In this document: one piece after another, positions 23,290-37,309 of the stretch | How the letters are laid out: each line of letters opens with the position of its first letter | Numbering within the stretch: position 1 is the first letter of the stretch | DNA from: Amia ocellicauda | Taxonomy: Eukaryota; Chordata; Actinopteri; Amiiformes; Amiidae | Assembly (NCBI RefSeq): GCF_036373705.1 | Contig: NC_089863.1 | Coordinates: 5,577,357-5,641,356 of the forward strand | Length of the DNA: 64,000 nt | Direction of reading: 5' to 3' | The notes under the pieces: generated by a model | Databases searched by the model: none | The model's input: only the letters and a program-made list of their open reading frames with translations | Told to the model about the DNA's origin: nothing | Position numbers and translations under genes: made by a program

Positions 23290-24010
23290 CTCGCTCTTTC
23301 CCGCCCCTTCCATAAGCGAATGGAAAATCAATAAATCAAATCTATTCACGCTAAGTAGAGTGCATGTTATCAAATATGTATTTCCTGACTTCCCGTTTCA
23401 ATCCTTGTAATGAGGGTGGGAGGTGCTGTATTGTGAGAAGAAGGGCCATGTGCGCTGCTTGCAAAATGCAGGATGAGAAGGTAGCACATTACAAAGGATT
23501 GAGGGAGAGAGACGATACTGCATTTCATAATACATCTTGAGACAGGTGTGAATTCTCACACTGTCAGAGAGTTGGCGCTGTCTTGGAAATATTACAGTGG
23601 TGGGTCCAAGGAGACACTTTTGTAAGTCAATCTTATTTGCACGCTTGTATTATTTCATGCTAATTTGTCTTTGAGTGACCATCTAGGGAGGCATGTAAGA
23701 AATGCTGGAAATAAACTCATTCATGAACGGAAAAGATGTTCAGTTAAACTTCCGCAGTTTATTGTTAACCTATTTCTTGCTTTAATTTACTAATGTGATC
23801 TTTATAAGTGACATGGGAATCGAGAATTAGTCAAAGGTATTGAAGAGGTTACTACTGTAATTTGTGAGTTGTTGATTACTATAGAGGGAGGGCTGGAAGA
23901 CTTAAGGGGATCTAAAATATACATTCTTTTTTTGTTTTGATTAGAGAAACATTGGTTTGAGCACCAGTTGAGCTTAAAACGTTTGAATTTAGGAGGAGAT
24001 TAAGGTTAAC

Positions 24011-24285
24011 CATCAACGGCTTTAAGGAAATCCCTGGTTTTGTTGTCCGTGAGAGCTGTTTGTATGTGTTCAGTTAGCAGTAAAGTGGCTGATGCAAGAC
24101 GATCTTTATGTGCAAAAGACAAACTGATTTTCAGATTCTGATTCTGAGATTCTAAATAAAAAACTGGCCAGTAAGTATTTTTCCAAATATTTTTTAGAAC
24201 AGGTACAATGCTGATGGGTCTGTAGTTCGAAATGTGTTCTTTAATCAGATGGGGGTGATCAAGCCTTTCTTACAAATGGGATGAG
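24011..24285 (-). mobile_element. LINE RT fragment, copy 5
   Basis: As copy 1 except for gatctttatg in place of gatctttttg, a single substitution in the segment before ATLLLTEHI. Confidence 0.62.
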
Positions 24286-24724
24286 TGTTATTTAAGATGC
24301 AAAGATTAGTAATGTGATGAATAATATTTTATACACATCTGTTGCGTGAAGAATGCTGACCAGCACCAGTCTACTCAAACACTCCAATATCAGCAACAAA
24401 CTTAGGTTATGTTATGTTCATTATTATGCAGGAGGTAAACCATCTGGTATTTGAATGAGATGTAATCACTTCCAATAGATAAGACTGTAACCTGTCTATC
24501 TGAAGATGCAAAAAGGCTTCTCCAAACTCACATGTATATTTATCTATAATCTATATTTATGTTTTATGGAATAAACTTGTTACTTCTTCATCGCTGTATC
24601 CTGGGATTTACTAAAACCACTACAGATATAAAGAGCGATAATAATCTTGAATTCAATAAACATGATCCAGTGATTGTGCAGCTCTTGACTGCAGGTCTCT
24701 GCGCATACAGGGTGTTTAATGAGT

Positions 24725-25816
24725 CGCTGAATCGGCGCTGCTGTTGAAACCGAGACAGTCGATACCATCCCACACAGAGATCACCAGACCAGCCCACCTG
24801 CTCACTGATTGGGTTAGGAAGAACCGTCACTCAAAACTACTCGACCAATGGAGAGCCATGATCCACGCCTCCCTGTAAATCCCACCCTCACGACAAAACA
24901 GCGCCAAAACTCGTAAACGAAAGAAAAAAAATCGAAAGCAAAGAAACTGGCGACGAAAACAAAAAATGCAGCATCACAAGCAAAGACGAGGGCTGCAGGC
25001 CAGTCTTGATAAAGTTTTTTTTTTTTTGATTTCAATACATTTATTTGTTTTCAATTCTATAAATGTTGCATTCGATTTTTTTATTTTTGATCTCAAAATC
25101 AATTTTTTGACTAGAGGCAGAGGAGGGTCGTGGTTTGGAGGAGGTGCGACGGCGAGGGCTGACTACCGGAGTACTGGCAGGACCAGCACTGAAGGGTGCT
25201 GCTATCTCTGAAGCTCCAAAGTCAGCCAGCTCCTCAACCAGCCGCTCCCTGAAGGCCAACTGTGTGAGATGCGCCAGCCCTTTCACCTTGGTCAGGTGCT
25301 GGTGCAGGATGAAGGAGTTGACGACAGCAGTGTCCACAAAGTGGTAAAAGAGGGTCTTGTACCACTTCATGGTCTTCTGCAGGACATGGCAGTAGCCGAC
25401 CAGAGCATCGGACAGGTCGACGCCCCCAATTCCAGCAGTGTAGTCCTTCACGGCACAAGGGATGGGGACATCTTTCCGTATCCAAGCTCCATTCTCCTTC
25501 ACTCGGCGATTGGCAAAGTCATATAGATATTAATTCATACATACAGTTAGGTCCATAACTGGGTAGATGAGTAGTGGAGGACACCGTGAGCACACTGGCC
25601 TGGTCTGGCTACCCAAGTAGGGGTACTGATGCAGAGGTTCCTAGGGGCAGCCATGGGGGAGGAGCAATGGCAGGTAGCGGTCCTCAGGCCACTGCAGGAG
25701 GAGCTGCTGACGTGGCACCAGTGGATCACAAAGACAGTGCAACACCTCCACTAGGGTTTCTACAGGGCCAGTGCCGATGAGATGTGGAAGACTTCTGCCG
25801 ACTGGCAGATGCAAGA
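24725..25816 (-). mobile_element. piggyBac module M11, class A
   Basis: Left member of a pair, with Met-led transposase frame 25041-25502. The A-tract is about two bases shorter than in its neighbours. It shares catctttccg with M9. Confidence 0.87.
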
Positions 25817-26900
25817 CGCTGAATCGGCGCTGCTGTTGAAACCGAGACAGTCGATACCATCCCACACAGAGATCACCAGACCAGCCCACCTGCTCACAGA
25901 TTGGGTTAGGAAGAACCGTCAATCAAAACTACTGGACCAATGGAGAGCCGAGATCCACGCCTCCCTGTAAATCCCACCCTCACGACAAAACAGCGCCAAA
26001 ACTCGTAAACGAAAGAAAAAAATCAAAAGCAAAGAAACGGGCGACGAAAACAAAATTGCAGCATCGCAAGCAAAGACGGGGGCTGCAGGCCAGTTTTGAT
26101 AAAGTTTTTTTTTTTTTTTTTGCTTTCGATACATTTATTTGTTTTCAATTCTATAAATGTTGCATTCGATTTTTTTATTTTTGATCTCAAAATCAATTTT
26201 TTGACTAGAGGCAGAGGAGGGTCGTGGTTTGGAGGAGGTGCGACGGCGAGGGCTGACTACCGGAGTACTGGCAGGACCAGCACTGAAGGGTGCTGCTATC
26301 TCTGAAGCTCCAAAGTCAGCCAGCTCCTCAACCAGCCGCTCCCTGAAGGCCAACTGTGTGAGATGCGCCAGCCCTTTCACCTTGGTCAGGTGCTGGTGCA
26401 GGATGAAGGAGTTGACGACAGCAGTGTCCACAAAGTGGTAAAAGAGGGTCTTGTACCACTTCATGGTCTTCTGCAGGACATGGCAGTAGCCAAGCAGAGC
26501 ATCGGACAGGTCGACGCCCCCAATTCCAGCAGTGTAGTCCTTCACGGCACAAGGGATGGGGACATCCTTCCGTATCCAAGCTCCATTCTCCTTCACTCGG
26601 CGATTGGCAAAGTCATATAGATATATATACATACATACAGTTAGGTCCATAACTGGGTAGATGAGCAGCGGAGGACACCGTGGGCACACTGGCCTGGTCT
26701 GGCTACCCAAGTAGGGGTACTGATGCGGAGGTTCCTAGGGGCAGCCATGGGGGAAGAGCATTGGCAGGTAGCGGTCCTCAGGCCACTGCAGGAGGAGCTG
26801 CTGACGTGGCACCAGTGCATCACAAAGACAGTGCAACACCACCACTAGGGTTTCTACAGGGCCAGTGCCGATGAGATGTGGAAGACTTCTGCCGACTGGC
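25817..26900 (-). mobile_element. piggyBac module M12, class B
   Basis: The transposase frame is open over 191 codons (26135-26710). The left part carries cagattggg and gtcaatcaaaac, shared with M10 and M23. Confidence 0.88.
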
Positions 26901-28246
26901 CAGGAATTGAGAGGAAGGGATTGTGACTGGGTAGCTGAGTTGGCGTGAAGCAGAGAGTGTGTGCCAATGCTATGCGGGAGCGAGCGCCTGTGTGATAGAG
27001 AGCAGAATAGAGTGAGATAGGGAGTTAAGTGTAATTGTTTGGGCGTGGGTCTCAGCCGATAGGGGCCTTTTAGATTGTGTTTTTTAAGGCCAATAAACCT
27101 TCCTGACGTTGCTTTATACTTGTTGTCTGCTAAAGGAAAAAGACCCCCGCTTGCTACAATACTTTTGTTTGTTAACTTTCGAACTTTGGATTCACTTGAC
27201 AATAGTACGTCCACCTGCTTCCGCAGTCAGTGCACCAGTCACAATCATAGATTTTATAGATTTGCTTTAACCCTGGCCAGTAGGAATTCGACCTGCCCAC
27301 ATCAAACATCTGCGTCTCTCTGCCCCCGCCCCTCCCCCAAGGCATCGCAGGCTGGCAGGCAGCACAGACACAAGGCTGCGCGCACACAAGAGCAAACCCA
27401 CAAGCAGTGACCACATAGATACAGAATACTTTGTAAAAAATAATCCCAACGCTGGACGGGCCCCTTCGCTGGCTGGGGCCCCGGGACTCGAGCCCTGGTA
27501 AGCCCTTGCAATAAGTAAGCCTGACTACACCTATACTTAAGAATTAAACCGGCTCATCGTTATTGAAAGCGAAGAAAATGTGAACAATCTTCTGTTTTTC
27601 ACTTCTGACAGATTACATACAAATTTAAATACATTCGCTACATCATGAATGAACCAACTGGCAATATATTGTCTTTGAAATGAACTTTACACCATTCCGC
27701 GATACAGCGAATAAAAAGCCTATCATTGAACTTTTATAACGTATATTTTGAAAACAACCACAGTCATACATACAACCTGCTACTTGAGAAACATAAATAT
27801 TCTACTTTTCAGTACATCTAAACATTTGAATAAGTCGTGAAGTGAACTTACTTTAAGCGCACTCTTCGGTCTGAAGTCATCTGAGGAGCCTTTTCTCAAA
27901 GTGGTCTGAAGGAAGAGCACTCGAGCGCTTTCAAATAATGAATCTGGGAACATCTGTGACAGTATCAAACACGTGTTTAATGATTTATTATCCATTATTC
28001 GAGTTGCATACTGCAACTTCGGAGTCCTATACGACAAGGTCAGTGTGGAACCGTGTATGCATGTCGTTATCCATCCAACACAAAACTATAATCGTGACTT
28101 TTGATCTTTAAAAAACATTGCTCGTGCCACTTTCCTTATGAATACGTTAATAAATAATCGAAGTCTTGTGGAGCTTACATCAGTTCATAATGACACAATC
28201 TGTTCCATATTTTGGATCTTTCTATCTCACGAGCAAAGTCACCGCT

Positions 28247-28318
28247 TCCCTGGTGGTCTAGTGGTTAGGATTTGGCGCTCTCACCGCCGCGGCCCGGGTT
28301 CGATTCCTGGTCAGGGAA
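28247..28318 (+). tRNA. tRNA-Glu-CTC: tRNA-Glu (CTC), copy 6, two CpG substitutions
   Basis: Full 72 nt. C27 to T gives a U-G pair at the top of the anticodon stem, and C62 to T gives a G-U pair in the T stem. Both are at CpG sites. The B box is intact. The downstream flank is tcccacccc, another CpG loss. T3 only follows. Confidence 0.92.
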
Positions 28319-29046
28319 CTCGCTCTTTCCCACCCCTTCCATAAACGAATGGAAAATCAATAAATCAAATCTATTCACGCTAAGTAGAGTGCATGTTATC
28401 AAATATGTATTTCCTGACTTCCCGTTTCAATCCTTGTAATGAGGGTGGGAGGTGCTGTATTGTGAGAAGAAGGGCCATGTGCGCTGCTTGCAAAATGCAG
28501 GATGCGAAGGTAGCACATTACAAAGGATTGAGGGAGAGAGACGATACTGCATTTCATAATACATCTTGAGACAGGTGTGAATTCTCACACTGTCAGAGAG
28601 TTGGCGCTGTCTTGGAAATATTACAGTGGTGGGTCCAAGGAGACACTTTTGTAAGTCAATCTTATTTGCAGGCTTGTATTATTTCATGACGGCTGCTAAT
28701 TTGTCTTTGAGTGACCATCTAGGGAGGCATGTAAGAAATGCTGGAAATAAACTAATTCATGAACGGAAAAGATTTTCAGTTAAACTTCCGCAGTTTATTG
28801 TTAACCTATTTCTTGCTTTAATTTACTAATGTGATCTTTATAAGTGACATGGGAATCGAGAATTAGTCAAAGGTATTGAAGAGGTTACTACTGTAATTTG
28901 TGAGTTGTTGATTACTATAGAGGGAGGGCTGGAAGACTTAAGGGGATGTAAAATATACATTCTTTTTTTGTTTTGATTAGAGAAACATTGGTTTGAGCAC
29001 CAGTTGAGCTTAAAACGTTTGAATTTAGGAGGAGATTAAGGTTAAC

Positions 29047-29321
29047 CATCAACGGCTTTAAGGAAATCCCTGGTTTTGTTGTCCGTGAGAGCTGTTTGTA
29101 TGTGTTCAGTTAGCAGTAAAGTGGCTGATGCAAGACGATCTTTTTGTGCAAAAGACAAACTGATTTTCAGATTCTGATTCTGAGATTCTAAATAAAAAAC
29201 TGGCCAGTAAGTATTTTTCCAAATATTTTTTAGAACAGGTACAATGCTGATGGGTCTGTAGTTCGAAATGTGTTCTTTAATCAGATGGGGGTGATCAAGC
29301 CTTTCTTACAAATGGGATGAG
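29047..29321 (-). mobile_element. LINE RT fragment, copy 6
   Basis: RT motifs are intact as in copy 1. Confidence 0.63.
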
Positions 29322-29760
29322 TGTTATTTAAGATGCAAAGATTAGTAATGTGATGAATAATATTTTATACACATCTGCTGCGTGAAGAATGCTGACCAGC
29401 ACCAGTCTACTCAAACACTCCAATATCAGCAACAAACTTAGGTTATGTTATGTTCATTATTATGCAGGAGGTAAACCATCTGGTATTTGAATGAGATGTA
29501 ATCACTTCCAATAGATAAGACTGTAACCTGTCTATCTGAAGATGCAAAAAGGCTTCTCCAAACTCACATGTATATTTATCTATAATCTATATTTATGTTT
29601 TATGGAATAAACTTGTTACTTCTTCATCGCTGTATCCTGGGATTTACTAAAACCACTACAGATATAAAGAGCGATAATAATCTTGAATTCAATAAACATG
29701 ATCCAGTGATTGTGCAGCTCTTGACTGCAGGTCTCTGCGCATACAGGGTGTTTAATGAGT

Positions 29761-30844
29761 CGCTGAATCGGCGCTGCTGTTGAAACCGAGACAGTCGATA
29801 CCATCCCACACAGAGATCACCAGACCAGCCCACCTGCTCACTGATTGGGTTAGGAAGAACCGTCACTCAAAACTACTGGACCAATGGAGAGCCGAGATCC
29901 ACGCCTCCCTGTAAATCCCACCCTCACGACAAAACAGCGCCAAAACTCGTAAACGAAAGAAAAAAATCAAAAGCAAAGAAACGGGCGACGAAAACAAAAT
30001 TGCAGCATCGCAAGCAAAGACGGGGGCTGCAGGCCAGTTTTGATAAAGTTTTTTTTTTTTTTTTTGCTTTCGATACATTTATTTGTTTTCAATTCTATAA
30101 ATGTTGCATTCGATTTTTTTATTTTTGATCTCAAAATCAATTTTTTGACTAGAGGCAGAGGAGGGTCGTGGTTTGGAGGAGGTGCGACGGCGAGGGCTGA
30201 CTACCGGAGTACTGGCAGGACCAGCACTGAAGGGTGCTGCTATCTCTGAAGCTCCAAAGTCAGCCAGCTCCTCAACCAGCCGCTCCCTGAAGGCCAACTG
30301 TGTGAGATGCGCCAGCCCTTTCACCTTGGTCAGGTGCTGGTGCAGGATGAAGGAGTTGACGACAGCAGTGTCCACAAAGTGGTAAAAGAGGGTCTTGTAC
30401 CACTTCATGGTCTTCTGCAGGACATGGCAGTAGCCAAGCAGAGCATCGGACAGGTCGACGCCCCCAATTCCAGCAGTGTAGTCCTTCACGGCACAAGGGA
30501 TGGGGACATCCTTCCGTATCCAAGCTCCATTCTCCTTCACTCGGCGATTGGCAAAGTCATATAGATATATATACATACATACAGTTAGGTCCATAACTGG
30601 GTAGATGAGCAGCGGAGGACACCGTGGGCACACTGGCCTGGTCTGGCTACCCAAGTAGGGGTACTGATGCGGAGGTTCCTAGGGGCAGCCATGGGGGAAG
30701 AGCATTGGCAGGTAGCGGTCCTCAGGCCACTGCAGGAGGAGCTGCTGACGTGGCACCAGTGCATCACAAAGACAGTGCAACACCACCACTAGGGTTTCTA
30801 CAGGGCCAGTGCCGATGAGATGTGGAAGACTTCTGCCGACTGGC
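29761..30844 (-). mobile_element. piggyBac module M13, class B, single
   Basis: This single module is class B from actggaccaatgg (about 29875) onward. If it arose by A/B exchange, the switch lies within its first 115 bases. The transposase frame is open over 191 codons (30079-30654). Confidence 0.88.
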
Positions 30845-32190
30845 CAGGAATTGAGAGGAAGGGATTGTGACTGGGTAGCTGAGTTGGCGTGAAGCAGAGA
30901 GTGTGTGCCAATGCTATGCGGGAGCGAGCGCCTGTGTGATAGAGAGCAGAATAGAGTGAGATAGGGAGTTAAGTGTAATTGTTTGGGCGTGGGTCTCAGC
31001 CGATAGGGGCCTTTTAGATTGTGTTTTTTAAGGCCAATAAACCTTCCTGACGTTGCTTTATACTTGTTGTCTGCTAAAGGAAAAAGACCCCCGCTTGCTA
31101 CAATACTTTTGTTTGTTAACTTTCGAACTTTGGATTCACTTGACAATAGTACGTCCACCTGCTTCCGCAGTCAGTGCACCAGTCACAATCATAGATTTTA
31201 TAGATTTGCTTTAACCCTGGCCAGTAGGAATTCGACCTGCCCACATCAAACATCTGCGTCTCTCTGCCCCCGCCCCTCCCCCAAGGCATCGCAGGCTGGC
31301 AGGCAGCACAGACACAAGGCTGCGCGCACACAAGAGCAAACCCACAAGCAGTGACCACATAGATACAGAATACTTTGTAAAAAATAATCCCAACGCTGGA
31401 CGGGCCCCTTCGCTGGCTGGGGCCCCGGGACTCGAGCCCTGGTAAGCCCTTGCAATAAGTAAGCCTGACTACACCTATACTTAAGAATTAAACCGGCTCA
31501 TCGTTATTGAAAGCGAAGAAAATGTGAACAATCTTCTGTTTTTCACTTCTGACAGATTACATACAAATTTAAATACATTCGCTACATCATGAATGAACCA
31601 ACTGGCAATATATTGTCTTTGAAATGAACTTTACACCATTCCGCGATACAGCGAATAAAAAGCCTATCATTGAACTTTTATAACGTATATTTTGAAAACA
31701 ACCACAGTCATACATACAACCTGCTACTTGAGAAACATAAATATTCTACTTTTCAGTACATCTAAACATTTGAATAAGTCGTGAAGTGAACTTACTTTAA
31801 GCGCACTCTTCGGTCTGAAGTCATCTGAGGAGCCTTTTCTCAAAGTGGTCTGAAGGAAGAGCACTCGAGCGCTTTCAAATAATGAATCTGGGAACATCTG
31901 TGACAGTATCAAACACGTGTTTAATGATTTATTATCCATTATTCGAGTTGCATACTGCAACTTCGTAGTCCTATACGACAAGGTCAGTGTGGAACCGTGT
32001 ATGCATGTCGTTATCCATCCAACACAAAACTATAATCGTGACTTTTGATCTTTAAAAAACATTGCTCGTGCCACTTTCCTTATGAATACGTTAATAAATA
32101 ATCGAAGTCTTGTGGAGCTTACATCAGTTCATAATGACACAATCTGTTCCATATTTTGGATCTTTCTATCTCACGAGCAAAGTCACCGCT

Positions 32191-32262
32191 TCCCTGGTGG
32201 TCTAGTGGTTAGGATTCGGCGCTCTCACCGCCGCGGCCCGGGTTCGATTCCCGGTCAGGGAA
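32191..32262 (+). tRNA. tRNA-Glu-CTC: tRNA-Glu (CTC), copy 7, canonical
   Basis: Canonical 72-nt sequence with intact stems and promoter boxes; T3 only downstream. Confidence 0.97.
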
Positions 32263-32990
32263 CTCGCTCTTTCCCGCCCCTTCCATAAGCGAATGGAAAA
32301 TCAATAAATCAAATCTATTCATGCTAAGTAGAGTGCATGTTATCAAATATGTATTTCCTGACTTCCCGTTTCAATCCTTGTAATGAGGGTGGGAGGTGCT
32401 GTATTGTGAGAAGAAGGGCCATGTGCGCTGCTTGCAAAATGCAGGATGCGAAGGTAGCACATTACAAAGGATTGAGGGAGAGAGACGATACTGCATTTCA
32501 TAATACATCTTGAGACAGGTGTGAATTCTCACACTGTCAGAGAGTTGGCGCTGTCTTGGAAATATTACAGTGGTGGGTCCAAGGAGACACTTTTGTAAGT
32601 CAATCTTATTTGCACGCTTGTATTATTTCCTGACGGCTGCTAATTTGTCTTTGAGTGACCATCTAGGGAGGCATGTAAGAAATGCTGGAAATAAACTCAT
32701 TCATGAACGGAAAAGATGTTCAGTTAAACTTCCGCAGTTTATTGTTAACCTATTTCTTGCTTTAATTTACTAATGTGATCTTTATAAGTGACATGGGAAT
32801 CGAGAATTAGTCAAAGGTATTGAAGAGGTTACTACTGTAATTTGTGAGTTGTTGATTACTATAGAGGGAGGGCTGGAAGACTTAAGGGGATGTAAAATAT
32901 ACATTCTTTTTTTGTTTTGATTAGAGAAACATTGGTTTGAGTACCAGTTGAGCTTAAAACGTTTGAATTTAGGAGGAGATTAAGGTTAAC

Positions 32991-33265
32991 CATCAACGGC
33001 TTTAAGGAAATCCCTGGTTTTGTTGTCCGTGAGAGCTGTTTGTATGTGTTCAGTTAGCAGTAAAGTGGCTGATGCAAGACGATCTTTTTGTGCAAAAGAC
33101 AAACTGATTTTCAGATTCTGATTCTGAGATTCTAAATAAAAAACTGGCCAGTAAGTATTTTTCCAAATATTTTTTAGAACAGGTACAATGCTGATGGGTC
33201 TGTAGTTCGAAATGTGTTCTTTAATCAGATGGGGGTGATCAAGCCTTTCTTACAAATGGGATGAG
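32991..33265 (-). mobile_element. LINE RT fragment, copy 7
   Basis: RT motifs as in copy 1. A nearby gagtaccag for gagcaccag lies outside the fragment. Confidence 0.63.
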
Positions 33266-33704
33266 TGTTATTTAAGATGCAAAGATTAGTAATGTGATGA
33301 ATAATATTTTATACACATCTGCTGCGTGAAGAATGCTGACCAGCACCAGTCTACTCAAACACTCCAATATCAGCAACAAACTTAGGTTATGTTATGTTCA
33401 TTATTATGCAGGAGGTAAACCATCTGGTATTTGAATGAGATGTAATCACTTCCAATAGATAAGACTGTAACCTGTCTATCTGAAGATGCAAAAAGGCTTC
33501 TCCAAACTCACATGTATATTTATCTATAATCTATATTTATGTTTTATGGAATAAACTTGTTACTTCTTCATCGCTGTATCCTGGGATTTACTAAAACCAC
33601 TACAGATATAAAGAGCGATAATAATCTTGAATTCAATAAACATGATCCAGTGATTGTGCAGCTCTTGACTGCAGGTCTCTGCGCATACAGGGTGTTTAAT
33701 GAGT

Positions 33705-34797
33705 CGCTGAATCGGCGCTGCTGTTGAAACCGAGACAGTCGATACCATCCCACACAGAGATCACCAGACCAGCCCACCTGCTCACTGATTGGGTTAGGAA
33801 GAACCGTCACTCAAAACTACTCGACCAATGGAGAGCCATGATCCACGCCTCCCTGTAAATCCCACCCTCACGACAAAACAGCGCCAAAACTCGTAAACGA
33901 AAGAAAAAAAATCGAAAGCAAAGAAACTGGCGACGAAAACAAAAAATGCAGCATCACAAGCAAAGACGAGGGCTGCAGGCCAGTCTTGATAAAGTTTTTT
34001 TTTTTTTTGATTTCAATACATTTATTTGTTTTCAATTCTATAAATGTTGCATTCGATTTTTTTATTTTTGATCTCAAAATCAATTTTTTGACTAGAGGCA
34101 GAGGAGGGTCGTGGTTTGGAGGAGGTGCGACGGCGAGGGCTGACTACCGGAGTACTGGCAGGACCAACACTGAAGGGTGCTGCTATCTCTGAAGCTCCAA
34201 AGTCAGCCAGCTCCTCAACCAGCCGCTCCCTGAAGGCCAACTGTGTGAGATGCGCCAGCCCTTTCACCTTGGTCAGGTGCTGGTGCAGGATGAAGGAGTT
34301 GACGACAGCAGTGTCCACAAAGTGGTAAAAGAGGGTCTTGTACCACTTCATGGTCTTCTGCAGGACATGGCAGTAGCCGACCAGAGCATCGGACAGGTCG
34401 ACGCCCCCAATTCCAGCAGTGTAGTCCTTCACGGCACAAGGGATGGGGACATCCTTCCGTATCCAAGCTCCATTCTCCTTCACTCGGCGATTGGCAAAGT
34501 CATATAGATATTAATTCATACATACAGTTAGGTCCATAACTGGGTAGATGAGTAGTGGAGGACACCGTGAGCACACTGGCCTGGTCTGGCTACCCAAGTA
34601 GGGGTACTGATGCGGAGGTTCCTAGGGGCAGCCATGGGGGAGGAGCAATGGCAGGTAGCGGTCCTCAGGCCACTGCAGGAGGAGCTGCTGACGTGGCACC
34701 AGTGGATCACAAAGACAGTGCAACACCTCCACTAGGGTTTCTACAGGGCCAGTGCCGATGAGATGTGGAAGACTTCTGCCGACTGGCAGATGCAAGA
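33705..34797 (-). mobile_element. piggyBac module M14, class A
   Basis: Left member of a pair, with Met-led transposase frame 34022-34483. It has one Ala to Val change (PFSVGPAST). Confidence 0.87.
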
Positions 34798-35881
34798 CGC
34801 TGAATCGGCGCTGCTGTTGAAACCGAGACAGTCGATACCATCCCACACAGAGATCACCAGACCAGCCCACCTGCTCACTGATTGGGTTAGGAAGAACCGT
34901 CACTCAAAACTACTGGACCAATGGAGAGCCGAGATCCACGCCTCCCTGTAAATCCCACCCTCACGACAAAACAGCGCCAAAACTCGTAAACGAAAGAAAA
35001 AAATCAAAAGCAAAGAAACGGGCGACGAAAACAAAATTGCAGCATCGCAAGCAAAGACGGGGGCTGCAGGCCAGTTTTGATAAAGTTTTTTTTTTTTTTT
35101 TTGCTTTCGATACATTTATTTGTTTTCAATTCTATAAATGTTGCATTCGATTTTTTTATTTTTGATCTCAAAATCAATTTTTTGACTAGAGGCAGAGGAG
35201 GGTCGTGGTTTGGAGGAGGTGCGACGGCGAGGGCTGACTACCGGAGTACTGGCAGGACCAGCACTGAAGGGTGCTGCTATCTCTGAAGCTCCAAAGTCAG
35301 CCAGCTCCTCAAACAGCCGCTCCCTGAAGGCCAACTGTGTGAGATGCGCCAGCCCTTTCACCTTGGTCAGGTGCTGGTGCAGGATGAAGGAGTTGACGAC
35401 AGCAGTGTCCACAAAGTGGTAAAAGAGGGTCTTCTACCACTTCATGGTCTTCTGCAGGACATGGCAGTAGCCAAGCAGAGCATCGGACAGGTCGACGCCC
35501 CCAATTCCAGCAGTGTAGTCCTTCACGGCACAAGGGATGGGGACATCCTTCCGTATCCAAGCTCCATTCTCCTTCACTCGGCGATTGGCAAAGTCATATA
35601 GATATATATACATACATACAGTTAGGTCCATAACTGGGTAGATGAGCAGCGGAGGACACCGTGGGCACACTGGCCTGGTCTGGCTACCCAAGTAGGGGTA
35701 CTGATGCGGAGGTTCCTAGGGGCAGCCATGGGGGAGGAGCATTGGCAGGTAGCGGTCCTCAGGCCACTGCAGGAGGAGCTGCTGACGTGGCACCAGTGCA
35801 TCACAAAGACAGTGCAACACCACCACTAGGGTTTCTACAGGGCCAGTGCCGATGAGATGTGGAAGACTTCTGCCGACTGGC
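34798..35881 (-). mobile_element. piggyBac module M15, class B, stop in transposase
   Basis: The frame is split into 35434-35691 and 35116-35412 by the Tyr to stop change. It carries RLFEEL (tcaaacagcc) as in M2 and M17. The right end reads gaggagcattgg, a mix of class A and class B. Confidence 0.87.
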
Positions 35882-37227
35882 CAGGAATTGAGAGGAAGGG
35901 ATTGTGACTGGGTAGCTGAGTTGGCGTGAAGCAGAGAGTGTGTGCCAATGCTATGCGGGAGCGAGCGCCTGTGTGATAGAGAGCAGAATAGAGTGAGATA
36001 GGGAGTTAAGTGTAATTGTTTGGGCGTGGGTCTCAGCCGATAGGGGCCTTTTAGATTGTGTTTTTTAAGGCCAATAAACCTTCCTGACGTTGCTTTATAC
36101 TTGTTGTCTGCTAAAGGAAAAAGACCCCCGCTTGCTACAATACTTTTGTTTGTTAACTTTCGAACTTTGGATTCACTTGACAATAGTACGTCCACCTGCT
36201 TCCGCAGTCAGTGCACCAGTCACAATCATAGATTTTATAGATTTGCTTTAACCCTGGCCAGTAGGAATTCGACCTGCCCACATCAAACATCTGCGTCTCT
36301 CTGCCCCCGCCCCTCCCCCAAGGCATCGCAGGCTGGCAGGCAGCACAGACACAAGGCTGCGCGCACACAAGAGCAAACCCACAAGCAGTGACCACATAGA
36401 TACAGAATACTTTGTAAAAAATAATCCCAACGCTGGACGGGCCCCTTCGCTGGCTGGGGCCCCGGGACTCGAGCCCTGGTAAGCCCTTGCAATAAGTAAG
36501 CCTGACTACACCTATACTTAAGAATTAAACCGGCTCATCGTTATTGAAAGCGAAGAAAATGTGAACAATCTTCTGTTTTTCACTTCTGACAGATTACATA
36601 CAAATTTAAATACATTCGCTACATCATGAATGAACCAACTGGCAATATATTGTCTTTGAAATGAACTTTACACCATTCCGCGATACAGCGAATAAAAAGC
36701 CTATCATTGAACTTTTATAACGTATATTTTGAAAACAACCACAGTCATACATACAACCTGCTACTTGAGAAACATAAATATTCTACTTTTCAGTACATCT
36801 AAACATTTGAATAAGTCGTGAAGTGAACTTACTTTAAGCGCACTCTTCGGTCTGAAGTCATCTGAGGAGCCTTTTCTCAAAGTGGTCTGAAGGAAGAGCA
36901 CTCGAGCGCTTTCAAATAATGAATCTGGGAACATCTGTGACAGTATCAAACACGTGTTTAATGATTTATTATCCATTATTCGAGTTGCATACTGCAACTT
37001 CGGAGTCCTATACGACAAGGTCAGTGTGGAACCGTGTATGCATGTCGTTATCCATCCAACACAAAACTATAATCGTGACTTTTGATCTTTAAAAAACATT
37101 GCTCGTGCCACTTTCCTTATGAATACGTTAATAAATAATCGAAGTCTTGTGGAGCTTACATCAGTTCATAATGACACAATCTGTTCCATATTTTGGATCT
37201 TTCTATCTCACGAGCAAAGTCACCGCT

Positions 37228-37299
37228 TCCCTGGTGGTCTAGTGGTTAGGATTCGGCGCTCTCACCGCCGCGGCCCGGGTTCGATTCCCGGTCAGGGAA
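37228..37299 (+). tRNA. tRNA-Glu-CTC: tRNA-Glu (CTC), copy 8, canonical with T5 terminator
   Basis: Canonical 72-nt sequence, followed after five bases by TTTTT. With an intact body, both promoter boxes and a proper Pol III stop, this is one of the two best candidates for an efficiently expressed gene in the window. Confidence 0.98.
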
Positions 37300-37304
37300 C
37301 TCGC

Positions 37305-37309
37305 TTTTT
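37305..37309 (+). terminator. T5 Pol III terminator, copy 8
   Basis: Five Ts begin six bases past the tRNA 3' end. They differ from the T3 copies by one C/T position in ctcttt versus cttttt. Vertebrate Pol III normally stops at four or more Ts. Confidence 0.85.

Larger units (their letters stand above)
21872..26900 (+). repeat. Array unit 5 (U5 + M11 + M12), 5029 bp
   Basis: U5 spans 21872-24724. It is closest to U4: both have the tRNA T-loop change and gaaggtagcac after ggatga. Together with unit 11 its modules carry the gtcaatcaaaac variant. Confidence 0.93.
26901..30844 (+). repeat. Array unit 6 (U6 + M13), 3944 bp, single-module class
   Basis: U6 spans 26901-29760. It shares a set of private variants with unit 12: gcaggcttgtattatttcatgacgg (given here as scattered markers), aactaattcatg and agattttcag. 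Unit 12 is also followed by a single module. The gatgtaaaat variant is shared with unit 7. Confidence 0.93.
30845..35881 (+). repeat. Array unit 7 (U7 + M14 + M15), 5037 bp
   Basis: U7 spans 30845-33704. It has attcatgctaag after the tRNA where others have attcacgctaag (a CpG loss), and cttcgtagtcc where others have cttcggagtcc. Confidence 0.93.
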